The notes beneath the pieces are model-generated. The model ran no database searches, was not told the origin of the DNA, and saw nothing but the letters and a program-made list of their open reading frames with translations. A stretch of 64,000 nt of DNA from Undibacterium umbellatum (GTDB taxonomy: Bacteria > Pseudomonadota > Gammaproteobacteria > Burkholderiales > Burkholderiaceae_D). Of this stretch, positions 27,460-35,055 are shown in pieces. Each line of letters starts with the position of its first letter. The stretch's first letter is position 1. The stretch lies in assembly GCF_014284125.1 (NCBI RefSeq), contig NZ_JACOFX010000003.1, positions 304,936-368,935 on the forward strand, in the 5' to 3' direction. The translations under genes were made by a program, and so were the position numbers.

Positions 27460-27797
27460 TTGGCCTCCTCCATTTTTAATTTTGGTAATGCCAATTTAGC
27501 GTTACGAAACATGATTTCCATGCGCCGTATATGTTCGGCGAGCACAAGTCTGCCTTTGTCGCTGAGTTCATAGTATTTGCGCCGCTCTTCTTCCTTGACC
27601 TTGGCGATCAAGCCCTGTTTTTCCAGCGTGGCAAATGCGCCATACAGAGTGCCAGGGCCGATGACGACATTGCCTTCGCTGATGTCTTCCACTTTTTGCA
27701 TGATGGCATAACCATGCAAAGGCTCGGTCAGCACCACCAGCACATAGAAAGTGGCTTCTGAAAGAGGCAGATACTTTGAATAGTTGATGTCGCTCAT
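27456..27797 (-). CDS. PadR-family transcriptional regulator
   Basis: 113 residues from ATG 27797; an upstream extension to 27887 would cross the putative operator. The winged helix reads LSEATFYVLVVLTEPLHGYAI, then GPGTLYGAFATLEKQGLI and RRKYYELSDKGR, the PadR N-terminal domain, with a short C-terminal dimer helix. It is the first gene of a two-gene operon with DUF2812 (4-bp overlap). Likely an autorepressor. Confidence 0.9.
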   Translation of the reverse strand: MSDINYSKYLPLSEATFYVLVVLTEPLHGYAIMQKVEDISEGNVVIGPGTLYGAFATLEKQGLIAKVKEEERRKYYELSDKGRLVLAEHIRRMEIMFRNAKLALPKLKMEEAK

Positions 27798-27822
27798 TGA
27801 TGCCCTGGGTTTGTTGGTGCTT

Positions 27823-27855
27823 ATATCGAGAGATGATATATCGGTTGTCGATATA
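27823..27855. promoter_or_regulatory. Putative PadR operator
   Basis: Inverted repeat TATATCG/CGATATA with a 5-bp spacer (27837-27855), preceded by a further TATATCGA copy at 27822-27829. It lies 40-58 bp upstream of the padR-like start codon, where an autorepressor would bind. Confidence 0.55.
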
Positions 27856-27975
27856 GTGTCAAAGAACTTATGATGACAATGCAACATCTCAGATTAAAAA
27901 AGGCCGATTGAGATGTATCCTCAATCGGCCTTGCTCTGACAAGTTTGGCTCTGGCGAGCCTGGCTTTTTGTTTTA

Positions 27976-29235
27976 TCAAGCCTCGTCTGCTGGCACTTTC
28001 CAGTATCTTACAGCCAGCGCTGCCAGTGCCGTGACTGTCGCCATGCCAGTCACGCCTGTCCAGCCCCATTGCGCCAGCAGGGCGCTACCCAGGGTGGCAC
28101 CGGCTGCCATGCCGATGAACATGCCGACAAACAGCACGGCATTGAGGCGGCTACGGGCGCCATTGTTTATGCCATAGACGATAGTCTGGTGGGCGATCAG
28201 CGTGCTTTGTACACCCAGGTCAAAACCTAGCGTGCCTATGCCCAGTAACCACAATTGTGCTGTTGGCGGGAGCAGGGGGCTGAGGTTCATGATGGCAAAC
28301 GAAGCAGCTGTCAGTCCGGCGCCCAGTTTGGTGACCAGCTCTGGCCCGCGTTTATCGGCCAGGTGGCCAGCCAGGGGGGCCGCCAGTGCGCCCACTGCAC
28401 CAGCCAGACCAAAGGCTCCGGCAGCAGCGCTACCCATGTGGAAAGGCTCAGCGTGCAACATCACAGCTAGAGTAGACCAAAAGCCGCTAAACCCCATCGC
28501 CAGCAGACCCTGTGCCAGTGCCGCCCGGCGCAGTGTGCCATGGCGGCGCATAAGGTCCAGCAGCGATACCAGCAAGGCGCGGTAACTCATGGTGGTGGTC
28601 GGCACAAAATGGGGCAGGCCACGCCAGATGGCAACGGCTATCAGCGATACACCTACCGCCGCCAGCATGAACATGCTGCGCCAGCCAAAGTGTTCCGCCA
28701 CAAAGCCACTGACCACGCGTGACAGCAAGATGCCCATCAACAAGCCTGTCATGACCGTGCCCACCACTTTGCCACGGCGTGATTCATGCGCCAGCGTGGC
28801 AGCAGCAGGGACAATGTCTTGCGCCATGGTGGCCGTCAAACCTATCGCCAGGCTGGCTATCAGTAAAATGCTCAGGCTGTTTGCCAGACCCGCAGCAATC
28901 AGGGCAGCGACCATCAAACCTGCCTTGATGAGGATGATATTGCGGCGGTCATGCCTGTCGCCCAGCGGGGCCAGCAACAAGATACCCAGGGCATAGCCAA
29001 GTTGCGTCAGCGTAGGGATAAAGCCTGCGTCCAGGTTGCTGACGCCTATATCGGCGGCCAGTATGCCGAGCATGGGCTGACTGTAATACAGCGATGCCAC
29101 CGACAAGCCAGCCCCGCTGGCCAGCAATAACACCAGTGGTGGTGAGGGTAGTTGATGGACGGGCGCGAGATTGATGGCCGCCAGTTCGGGCTGCAAAGCA
29201 GCGCTTAGGTCATGCGATTGGTGAATGGATGACAT
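27976..29235 (-). CDS. MFS transporter
   Basis: 419 residues from ATG 29235. Twelve membrane helices can be traced. The loop 2-3 motif GDRHDRRNIILIKAGL is a clear MFS motif A, and GHLADKRGPELV is its second-half copy. The GLSVASLYYSQPMLGILA start is typical of the DHA1-type efflux group (YnfM/NepI-like). It is divergent from a LysR gene starting at 29342, its probable regulator. Confidence 0.9.
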   Translation of the reverse strand: MSSIHQSHDLSAALQPELAAINLAPVHQLPSPPLVLLLASGAGLSVASLYYSQPMLGILAADIGVSNLDAGFIPTLTQLGYALGILLLAPLGDRHDRRNIILIKAGLMVAALIAAGLANSLSILLIASLAIGLTATMAQDIVPAAATLAHESRRGKVVGTVMTGLLMGILLSRVVSGFVAEHFGWRSMFMLAAVGVSLIAVAIWRGLPHFVPTTTMSYRALLVSLLDLMRRHGTLRRAALAQGLLAMGFSGFWSTLAVMLHAEPFHMGSAAAGAFGLAGAVGALAAPLAGHLADKRGPELVTKLGAGLTAASFAIMNLSPLLPPTAQLWLLGIGTLGFDLGVQSTLIAHQTIVYGINNGARSRLNAVLFVGMFIGMAAGATLGSALLAQWGWTGVTGMATVTALAALAVRYWKVPADEA

Positions 29236-29341
29236 GCTTGGCTTCCTCTTCTGATTCGTCTTATACATTGCTGCACAGTCTATTGCTTGACGGGGACAGG
29301 TGGTAGTAGCAGACAACGCAGATTTGTTATACATTAAACGT

Positions 29342-30310
29342 ATGACCAAGCCAAAACTCATGCATCCTGACCAAGCTGCCACCGCATCCCTGATGGCGGG
29401 CGCAGGTGACCGTATAGAGCTCATGCAAACCTTTGTGCGCATCGTCGAGGCGGGTAATTTGTCAGCCGCAGCAGTGCAACTGGGGACGACCCAGCCGACA
29501 GTCAGCCGTCGTCTACAATCGCTGGAACAGTTCCTGGGTGTGCGGCTATTGAACCGCTCCACCCACAGTATGCGCCTGACTGCCGATGGCGAGCGCTGTT
29601 ATGAACATGCCAGGAACTTGCTGGTCAACTGGGCTGCCTTTGAGTCCGACTTGCGCGGCGTGACAGAAGAGCCGGAAGGCTTGCTGCGTGTCGTCGCTCC
29701 CCATGCGTTTGGCCAGCAAAGACTGGTCAAGCCACTGGCCGACTATCTCAGGCTATATCCGCGCGTGAATGTAGAGTGGCTGCTGCATGATGAAACCACG
29801 CTGCAGGATTTTATTTCTGCCGGCATAGACTGCGCGATACAGATAGGTGAGCTGACCGACACCAACCTGGTTGCCATCAAACTGGCCGAAGTGCCGCGCA
29901 TCGTCGTTGCCGCACCATCGATACTGGCGAGCAGGCCCATGCCGCAGCAAGCCATAGACCTGGCAGGCTTCCCCTGGCTGTCGCTGCGCACTTTTTACCG
30001 CAACGAAGTATTCCTGCGCCAGATGCACACCGGCGAAATCCAGCGCCTGGCCTTTACCCCGCGCATCAGTACCGACAACCTCTACGCCCTGCGCACTGCC
30101 ACGCTGGAAGGCCTGGGCGTAGCCATAGGTTCAGGCTGGATACTGAAAGACGACATCGCCAGCGGGCGGATGGTACAACTGGTACCGCAATGGCAGGCCA
30201 CCCCCTTGCCTGTGCATCTGGTATATCCATATGCGCGCTTTTATCCGGCCAGGTTGCGCAAGTTCATCGAAGTGATCAGGGCTGCGGTGCCGACAACTTT
30301 GCATGGTTGA
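29342..30310 (+). CDS. LysR-family transcriptional regulator
   Basis: 322 residues from ATG 29342. The helix-turn-helix (LMQTFVRIVEAGNLSAAAVQ, then TTQPTVSRRLQSLEQFLG) and the effector domain (EGLLRVVAPHAFGQQ) fit the DmlR/AaeR-like large subgroup. Divergent from the MFS efflux gene with a 106-bp shared promoter region, the usual layout for an activator of its neighbour. Confidence 0.9.
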   Translation: MTKPKLMHPDQAATASLMAGAGDRIELMQTFVRIVEAGNLSAAAVQLGTTQPTVSRRLQSLEQFLGVRLLNRSTHSMRLTADGERCYEHARNLLVNWAAFESDLRGVTEEPEGLLRVVAPHAFGQQRLVKPLADYLRLYPRVNVEWLLHDETTLQDFISAGIDCAIQIGELTDTNLVAIKLAEVPRIVVAAPSILASRPMPQQAIDLAGFPWLSLRTFYRNEVFLRQMHTGEIQRLAFTPRISTDNLYALRTATLEGLGVAIGSGWILKDDIASGRMVQLVPQWQATPLPVHLVYPYARFYPARLRKFIEVIRAAVPTTLHG

Positions 30311-30422
30311 TGGCTAGTCATTGTGAGAGATAAAGGTTTCGGGAACTTAAAAAAATGCAATACAATTTCATCATTGAAGAGCTCAATTTTATCCCGCTTG
30401 CGCTGCCCATTTTTTACCCTGA

Positions 30423-30806
30423 TTGAAGATACGAATACCTATAAAAAAAATCACTCCACTTATTTCTGCACTGGCTTTCTTGCTGTCCGGCTGTGCTGGT
30501 GCACCCAAAGTTGATTTTGCCAACATAGACAGTGCCTGTGCACAGCAATGGTCAGCTAACCATACCAGTTGCATGAGTGGTTTCAAATTGTTTACCCTGG
30601 CGAATGAGTCAGCATGCAAGACAGCAATGGAAACTTGTGCGCAGTCATGTCCAAGCCAGTCCGAAGCAGCAAGTCTTGTAAAAGCCAAGCCAGCGCAAGG
30701 GGCCGCAGCTGACAGGCTGAAAGAACTCGACGCTCTTCTCAAAGACGGCTTGATCAGCAAGCCTGAACATGAGGCAAAGAGACAGAAAATTCTCAAGTCC
30801 ATGTAA
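30423..30806 (+). CDS. Small lipoprotein with C-terminal SHOCT-like motif
   Basis: 127 residues starting with TTG at 30423; an in-frame stop lies directly upstream and no ATG occurs before the signal sequence. The signal peptide ends in the lipobox LSGC. Four Cys in the mature part (SACAQQ, SCMSG, SACK, CAQSC) could form two or more disulfides. The final 30 residues (LKELDALLKDGLISKPEHE) resemble the short SHOCT motif. The region has overlapping antisense frames, but the lipobox and SHOCT support this one. Confidence 0.7.
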   Translation: MKIRIPIKKITPLISALAFLLSGCAGAPKVDFANIDSACAQQWSANHTSCMSGFKLFTLANESACKTAMETCAQSCPSQSEAASLVKAKPAQGAAADRLKELDALLKDGLISKPEHEAKRQKILKSM

Positions 30807-31069
30807 GTAGAATACGACAGGGTGCCTTTACTGTCTCTGTACAGGCAGATTTAGAGGAGGGCACGCTTCGTCATCTGTTTTTTTCAGGTATCCGGCTACC
30901 GCCCACCAGAGGCGGTGCGCAATGGCAGGCCTACCAGAATTCGTCTGATCCGAATTAGGCTTGGCGCCTTTGTGCAAGCTGTGTTGCACGCATCTTGCAC
31001 AGTGAACTTCCCGACAATTCGCTCATCCTGTCAGCAGTTTTGACATGCAGGGCGCGCTGGGGGGAGCTT

Positions 31070-31714
31070 TCAGCAAAACACTATGGCAGTCTTGTGTGTC
31101 AGGCTCAGACGGGCGCTTTCAAATAAGATTATCCATGAGTCCAGTTCTCGATAACAACTGGCTTGCTGCGCTGCCTCTTCGCAGATGCGTGTGGCTTCGG
31201 CATCTGATAATTGTCCATTGTTGAGCTGGATGCCGAGTGCAGGTGCCACCAGTATCAATTCTTCCATCAGGCGATAGGAAGAACCCAGCATGCCGCCTGG
31301 CAGGCCAATATCCTCGTTTTTGGCGAACAAGACTTCTTCAAAGTCCACTGGCACATAATAACCTTCGGCGTCTGAATGGCAGATCAAATGACTGCTCAGG
31401 TAGTCATATTCCACCTGCAGTACTTCATCCTGGCTTGGGTCCTCTCCTTCTGGCAAGGGCGTTGCAAGCCATGTCGGGTCTGCCCTGCGGTGGGCATAAG
31501 CACGGCGCAAATAGTGTATAAAGGAATAGGGGCAGCTATCAAGTTCAGAGCGTGAATCCAGTTGCGGAAGCGAGCGTGGCTCTGCATGCGCAGGCAAGCC
31601 AGCTGCATTGAGTACGTAGTTGATGGCGGTCCAGCCAGGGTCCAGCCCTTCATCACGATCTGCATCATTATTGTCCGCTCCTGACAGTATGCCTACACTG
31701 ATACCCAAACCCAT
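31070..31714 (-). CDS. Conserved hypothetical protein
   Basis: 214 residues with ATG 31714 preceded by GGGAGAG. The start MGLGISVGIL followed by an acidic stretch recalls a family of uncharacterised bacterial proteins. No signal peptide, membrane segment or catalytic motif is visible. The 263-bp gap downstream (30807-31069) shows no gene. It lies directly upstream of, and divergent from, the tRNA-like array. Confidence 0.65.
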   Translation of the reverse strand: MGLGISVGILSGADNNDADRDEGLDPGWTAINYVLNAAGLPAHAEPRSLPQLDSRSELDSCPYSFIHYLRRAYAHRRADPTWLATPLPEGEDPSQDEVLQVEYDYLSSHLICHSDAEGYYVPVDFEEVLFAKNEDIGLPGGMLGSSYRLMEELILVAPALGIQLNNGQLSDAEATRICEEAAQQASCYRELDSWIILFESARLSLTHKTAIVFC

Positions 31715-31871
31715 TTTTCTCTCCCGAATATATGCTGCATACGGGGTATGTGTACACAGCGTTAAAAAAGTGATGGTATCGCTTCAACTGAAGTGATGCA
31801 AATCAGATTGAGTAAGCACATCATGCACCTTGCATATTGGTCAGCTTTCGCTCACGCCAAAGACGCTCGGT

Positions 31872-31877
31872 TATAAT
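31872..31877 (+). promoter_or_regulatory. -10 box of tRNA-like unit A
   Basis: Perfect TATAAT ending 7 nt before the first base of the RNA. No good -35 hexamer at 17-18 bp. Confidence 0.6.
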
Positions 31878-31884
31878 CCATAGC

Positions 31885-31957
31885 GGGAACGATGGTGTAA
31901 TGGAAGCACACCTCAACCAAGAGGAGATGGTGTCGGTTCAAACCCGACTCGTTCCCA
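31885..31957 (+). ncRNA. tRNA-like RNA, unit A (8/5 acceptor branch)
   Basis: 73 nt. Acceptor stem GGGAACGA/TCGTTCCC (8 bp), linker TG, D arm GTGT-AATGGAA-GCAC, T arm GTCGG-TTCAAAC-CCGAC, discriminator A, no encoded CCA. The T8, A14, G18G19 and T-loop TTCAAAC signature needed for an L shape are all present. The 22-nt anticodon-arm region contains a 4-bp stem CCTC/GAGG with loop AACCAA, not the normal 5-bp stem with 7-nt loop, so an anticodon cannot be assigned. Its 3' part contains AGGAG. Confidence 0.7.
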
Positions 31958-32055
31958 ATTTATTCGAGCTATACAGCACGGATATTCTCTTAGACCAGAG
32001 TGCCTTGCGTCACAACCCACATCGCTGAATGTACCTCATGTCATCCGCGCCCGGC

Positions 32056-32061
32056 TATAAT
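32056..32061 (+). promoter_or_regulatory. -10 box of tRNA-like unit B
   Basis: Perfect TATAAT, again ending exactly 7 nt before the RNA start; weak -35. Confidence 0.6.
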
Positions 32062-32068
32062 CAGTATC

Positions 32069-32142
32069 GGGAACGATGATGTAATGGAAGCATAGCTCCA
32101 CAGCAAGGGAGAAGGCGTTGGTTCAAACCCAACTCGTTCCCA
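32069..32142 (+). ncRNA. tRNA-like RNA, unit B (8/5 acceptor branch)
   Basis: 74 nt. Acceptor GGGAACGA/TCGTTCCC (8 bp), linker TG, D arm ATGT-AATGGAA-GCAT, T arm GTTGG-TTCAAAC-CCAAC, discriminator A, no encoded CCA. Compared with unit A, the D-stem G-C pair becomes A-T and the T-stem C-G becomes T-A. The 23-nt middle region forms CTCC/GGAG with an 8-nt loop ACAGCAAG, again not a standard anticodon arm. An ATATC/GATAT stem followed by a T run (32161-32191) downstream could terminate it. Confidence 0.7.
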
Positions 32143-32212
32143 GCCAATTCGATAGCTTGTATATCCTCGAAATGATATTCGAAATATTTTTTAGCTTTCC
32201 AAATTACTCCGC

Positions 32213-32218
32213 TATAAT
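32213..32218 (+). promoter_or_regulatory. -10 box of tRNA-like unit C
   Basis: Perfect TATAAT ending 7 nt before the RNA start, with a GC-rich discriminator region and a possible -35 TTTAGC at 32190-32195 (17-bp spacer). Confidence 0.6.
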
Positions 32219-32225
32219 CCGCGCC

Positions 32226-32298
32226 GGGAAAGATGGTGTAATGGAAGCACATCTGCATTGCATGCAGAAGGCGTTGGTTCAAACCCAATTCTTTCCCT
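32226..32298 (+). ncRNA. tRNA-like RNA, unit C (anticodon-like TGC)
   Basis: 73 nt. Acceptor GGGAAAGA/TCTTTCCC: the change from C to A in the 5' strand is matched by G to T in the 3' strand, so the 8-bp stem is kept. Linker TG, D arm GTGT-AATGGAA-GCAC, T arm GTTGG-TTCAAAC-CCAAT, discriminator T. This is the only unit with a canonical anticodon arm: TCTGC/GCAGA around the 7-nt loop ATTGCAT, which puts T at 33 and TGC (alanine) at 34-36. Alanyl identity is not implied: the acceptor lacks the G3:U70 pair. Confidence 0.7.
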
Positions 32299-32349
32299 TC
32301 AATTCAAGGTGAACGCCTCATGCCGTAATGAGGATGTAGTCGAGAAATT

Positions 32350-32379
32350 TTGACCTTTGCAAACCTGCTCCGCTATAAT
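32350..32379 (+). promoter_or_regulatory. Sigma-70 promoter of tRNA-like unit D
   Basis: TTGACC at 32350-32355, 18-bp spacer, TATAAT at 32374-32379, then a 7-nt GC-rich stretch to the RNA start at 32387. This is the strongest of the four promoters and resembles a stable-RNA promoter. Confidence 0.75.
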
Positions 32380-32386
32380 CGTCGCC

Positions 32387-32463
32387 GGGAACGGTAGCGT
32401 AATGGAAGCGCGTCAACATATGCATGAGGGAGGTGTTGGTTCAAGCCCAACCCGTTCCCACCA
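32387..32463 (+). ncRNA. tRNA-like RNA, unit D (encodes CCA)
   Basis: 74 nt plus an encoded CCA tail. Acceptor GGGAACGG/CCGTTCCC: the 8th pair is G-C where the other units have A-T, so position 8 covaries. Linker TA, D arm GCGT-AATGGAA-GCGC (covarying with GTGT/GCAC), T arm GTTGG-TTCAAGC-CCAAC, discriminator A then CCA. The 23-nt middle region has only a 3-bp TCA/TGA stem with a 9-nt loop. It lies 50 nt upstream of the SDR start codon. Confidence 0.7.
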
Positions 32464-32512
32464 CTCAGCGCACACACCTGCGTGTACTAATGGACAGACG
32501 AGGATATCCGCG

Positions 32513-33826
32513 GTGGCATTTACCGATGAAGAACTGGACATTGCCTTGAAGGTGCTGCAGTTGATTGCAGATGAACCTTCACAGATGGATGATCATCCGC
32601 GTTTCAAGACCCTGATTGCCAAGATACAAAAAGGCGCCAAGCGCGGACACAGGCAGACACGTGCTGATGCCGCAAAAGAGCAATTGCGTAATGCACGCTT
32701 GCAAACCGGGCTGGTGCGCGCGCAACAAACTGCAGCCTTGCCTTTGCTTGCCAATGAGGTAAATGGCGGGACACTATGGTCACAACGCTGCTATGTCTGC
32801 AAACAGGGATTTCAGCAACTCCATCATTTCTACCATTCCCTGTGCCCGCTTTGTGCTGAGAAGAACTGGGGCAAGCGTCATCAGCGTGCCGATTTGCGCG
32901 GGCGTTATGCGCTGGTCACTGGTGGGCGCATCAAGATAGGTTTCGAAACGGCATTGCGTCTCTTGCGTGATGGTGCGCATGTCATCGTGACGACCCGCTT
33001 CCCGCAAGATGCCGAACGCCGCTTTCTGGAATTGCCGGATTCTGGTGTATGGGCAGAGCGCCTGAGCATCAGGGCGCTGGACCTGCGCTGCATTCCCGAT
33101 GCAGAAGAGTTCGCTGACAAGCTGTGTCAGGAATTGCCTCACCTCGACATACTCATCAACAATGCAGCGCAAACCATCAAGCGCCCACGCGAATTCTATG
33201 CGGCCTTGATGGCTGCCGAACCAACACCCTGGTTGCTGGAAGCGAAGACGCAATACCTGGGGCAATTACCCAGCTATGCAGATTATTTTCCGCAGCAGGA
33301 GATAGACATCTATGGCCAGGCGCTGGACAAGCGCCCCAGCAATTCATGGTCGCAGCAACTGCATGAAGTGTCCACGATGGAGCTGCTGGAAGTGCAACTG
33401 GTGAATGCGGTCGCGCCGTTTTTATTGACGGCCCGTCTTAAACCGGCACTGTTGCGCTCGCCACATCTGCGTCGCTTTGTCATCCAGGCTTCTGCCATGG
33501 AAGGACAATTCAATCGCAGTAGCAAAACAGAATTTCATCCTCATACCAATATGGCCAAGGCTGCACTCAATATGATGGTGCGCACCAGCGCCCAGGAATG
33601 GGCGCGCGATGGTATTTATATGAATGCGGTGGATACCGGCTGGATCACCGATGAAAAACCTTATCCGCAAGCCATGCACGTGCGGCAAACGCAAGACTTT
33701 TATACGCCACTCGATATCATCGATGGCATGGCACGCCTGATAGACCCGATAGTGCGTGGTGTCAATGAAGCAGAGACACCCCTGTTTGGTCATTTTCTCA
33801 AAGACTATGAACCCTATGCCTGGTGA
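32513..33826 (+). CDS. SDR-fold protein with N-terminal zinc knuckle, no catalytic Tyr
   Basis: 438 residues from GTG 32513, preceded by AGGA 8 nt upstream. The longer open frame runs through tRNA-like unit D and is rejected. Residues 1-90 are helical and charged. A Cys4 knuckle (C93, C96, C111, C114: CYVC, CPLC) follows. From about residue 127 comes a Rossmann SDR domain: LRGRYALVTGGRIKIGFETA (glycine-rich loop), LDLRC, LINNAAQT (NAA motif). At the YxxxK position the sequence is TNMAK, so Lys is kept and the catalytic Tyr is replaced by Thr. NAD(P) binding is likely; classical dehydrogenase chemistry is doubtful. Overlaps the LRR gene downstream. Confidence 0.85.
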   Translation: MAFTDEELDIALKVLQLIADEPSQMDDHPRFKTLIAKIQKGAKRGHRQTRADAAKEQLRNARLQTGLVRAQQTAALPLLANEVNGGTLWSQRCYVCKQGFQQLHHFYHSLCPLCAEKNWGKRHQRADLRGRYALVTGGRIKIGFETALRLLRDGAHVIVTTRFPQDAERRFLELPDSGVWAERLSIRALDLRCIPDAEEFADKLCQELPHLDILINNAAQTIKRPREFYAALMAAEPTPWLLEAKTQYLGQLPSYADYFPQQEIDIYGQALDKRPSNSWSQQLHEVSTMELLEVQLVNAVAPFLLTARLKPALLRSPHLRRFVIQASAMEGQFNRSSKTEFHPHTNMAKAALNMMVRTSAQEWARDGIYMNAVDTGWITDEKPYPQAMHVRQTQDFYTPLDIIDGMARLIDPIVRGVNEAETPLFGHFLKDYEPYAW

Positions 33827-35009
33827 CCTATTACAACTTGCAGCCATGGAAGAGCACAGCAATGTGCAATGCCCGGTGCATCGCGTCAGCATCACGCCAT
33901 GCGATGCGGCTGAGCTTGAGCCTTTGCTTGAGCATCTCAGCGACAACCTCGGTATCAAGCATAATGCGCCAGGTAGTCAGCAATTTCCACGCGGGACTCT
34001 GACCGACGATGGTCGTCTCGATCTGTGCAAACAAAGCTTGGGTACAGATCATTGTCTGAGCGTTGCCAAAGCGCTGGAACACAATACCCAGGTGCGCAGC
34101 CTCATGCTGGGGACAGATGCAATAGGTGATACCGGAGCCGCCGCGGTAGCCGGGCTGGCCAGCATCAATCCCCATCTTGAAGTGCTTTATCTGGGCTGCA
34201 ATAACATCGGGCCTGCAGGTGCGCTGGCGCTGGGCAATACCCTGGCGGCTAGCGCGCCAAACATCACCGGGCTGTGGCTGAAACGTAATCCGCTAGGCCC
34301 TGAAGGTGCAGCGACTATCGCCTACATGCTGCGCAGCAATCAGCATTTGCGCGTGCTGGATCTGGTGAATACTGATTTGCGCGCATCAGGTGTGCAAGCC
34401 ATCGTCGATGCCCTGTGCAGTGACAACCATAGCCTGCAAAGTCTTTACCTCAGTGGCAATGGCCTGGAAGTAGCCAGTGCCGTTGACATGGCACGCCTGC
34501 TGCGTGAAGCACCGCATATCAAGGCGCTCTACCTGAGCGTCAATCGTCTGGGAGATGAAGGCGCTGTGCTGCTGGCAGATGCCTTGCGCCACAACCGCAC
34601 ATTGCATACCCTGGAACTGGCCAGCAATGGTATCAGCCAGCAAGGAGCCAGTGCCCTGTTCGATGCAGCCAGGTATTCTTCATTGCATAGCCTCAATCTT
34701 GGCTATGCACCCTCGACCATAGTGCTGGGCGCACAAGCCAATTGCATGGGCGATGACGGTGCTGTGCAAGCTGCACACCTGATTGACGCATCTTCCACAT
34801 TACGCAAACTTAATGTCACACGCAATAACATCGGTAGACATGGTCACACGATATTGTTTGATGCCGCACTGCGCAGCACGCAATTGACGCATTTGAATAC
34901 GGATAGTCGCTTGCCGGATGAACTAAGCGAACATTTGCAACGTAATCTATCCCTATGTGGGGAAGTTGTTTCGCAGGATCAGGCTATGATCAGGAGTGTT
35001 TATCGTTAG
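33816..35009 (+). CDS. Leucine-rich-repeat protein (ribonuclease-inhibitor type)
   Basis: 397 residues from ATG 33816, inside the last codons of the SDR gene; ATGs at 33807 and 33846 are alternatives and none has a clear Shine-Dalgarno. About nine LRR units of 28-29 residues occupy residues 65-370, e.g. LEVLYLGCNNIGPAGALAL, LRVLDLVNTDLRASGVQAI and LHTLELASNGISQQGASAL. Such horseshoes bind proteins or nucleic-acid enzymes. No signal peptide, so cytoplasmic. The overlap with the SDR gene says the two proteins work together. Confidence 0.85.
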   Translation: MPGDLLQLAAMEEHSNVQCPVHRVSITPCDAAELEPLLEHLSDNLGIKHNAPGSQQFPRGTLTDDGRLDLCKQSLGTDHCLSVAKALEHNTQVRSLMLGTDAIGDTGAAAVAGLASINPHLEVLYLGCNNIGPAGALALGNTLAASAPNITGLWLKRNPLGPEGAATIAYMLRSNQHLRVLDLVNTDLRASGVQAIVDALCSDNHSLQSLYLSGNGLEVASAVDMARLLREAPHIKALYLSVNRLGDEGAVLLADALRHNRTLHTLELASNGISQQGASALFDAARYSSLHSLNLGYAPSTIVLGAQANCMGDDGAVQAAHLIDASSTLRKLNVTRNNIGRHGHTILFDAALRSTQLTHLNTDSRLPDELSEHLQRNLSLCGEVVSQDQAMIRSVYR

Positions 35010-35055
35010 TTTGCCGCGTCAGGATTTGCGCGCATCTATATTTTATGGAATTTTG

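Noticed and set aside
30389..30802. 137-codon minus-strand frame over the small lipoprotein gene
   Set aside because: The plus frame has a lipobox and SHOCT-like motif; the minus frame is its shadow.
31860..32463. CRISPR-like array of repeats
   Set aside because: Units are 73-74 nt, spaced about 160-185 bp apart, each with a promoter and a tRNA-like fold; there are no short direct repeats with unique spacers and no cas genes.
32357..32512. N-terminal extension of the SDR protein to the first ATG of its frame
   Set aside because: The extension would be translated from tRNA-like unit D; a GTG with a good ribosome site follows the RNA.
31860..33826. Ro/Rsr-YrlA or RtcBA RNA-repair locus
   Set aside because: YrlA-type RNAs have tRNA-like ends, but no Rsr (TROVE) or RtcB/RtcA gene is present in the window.
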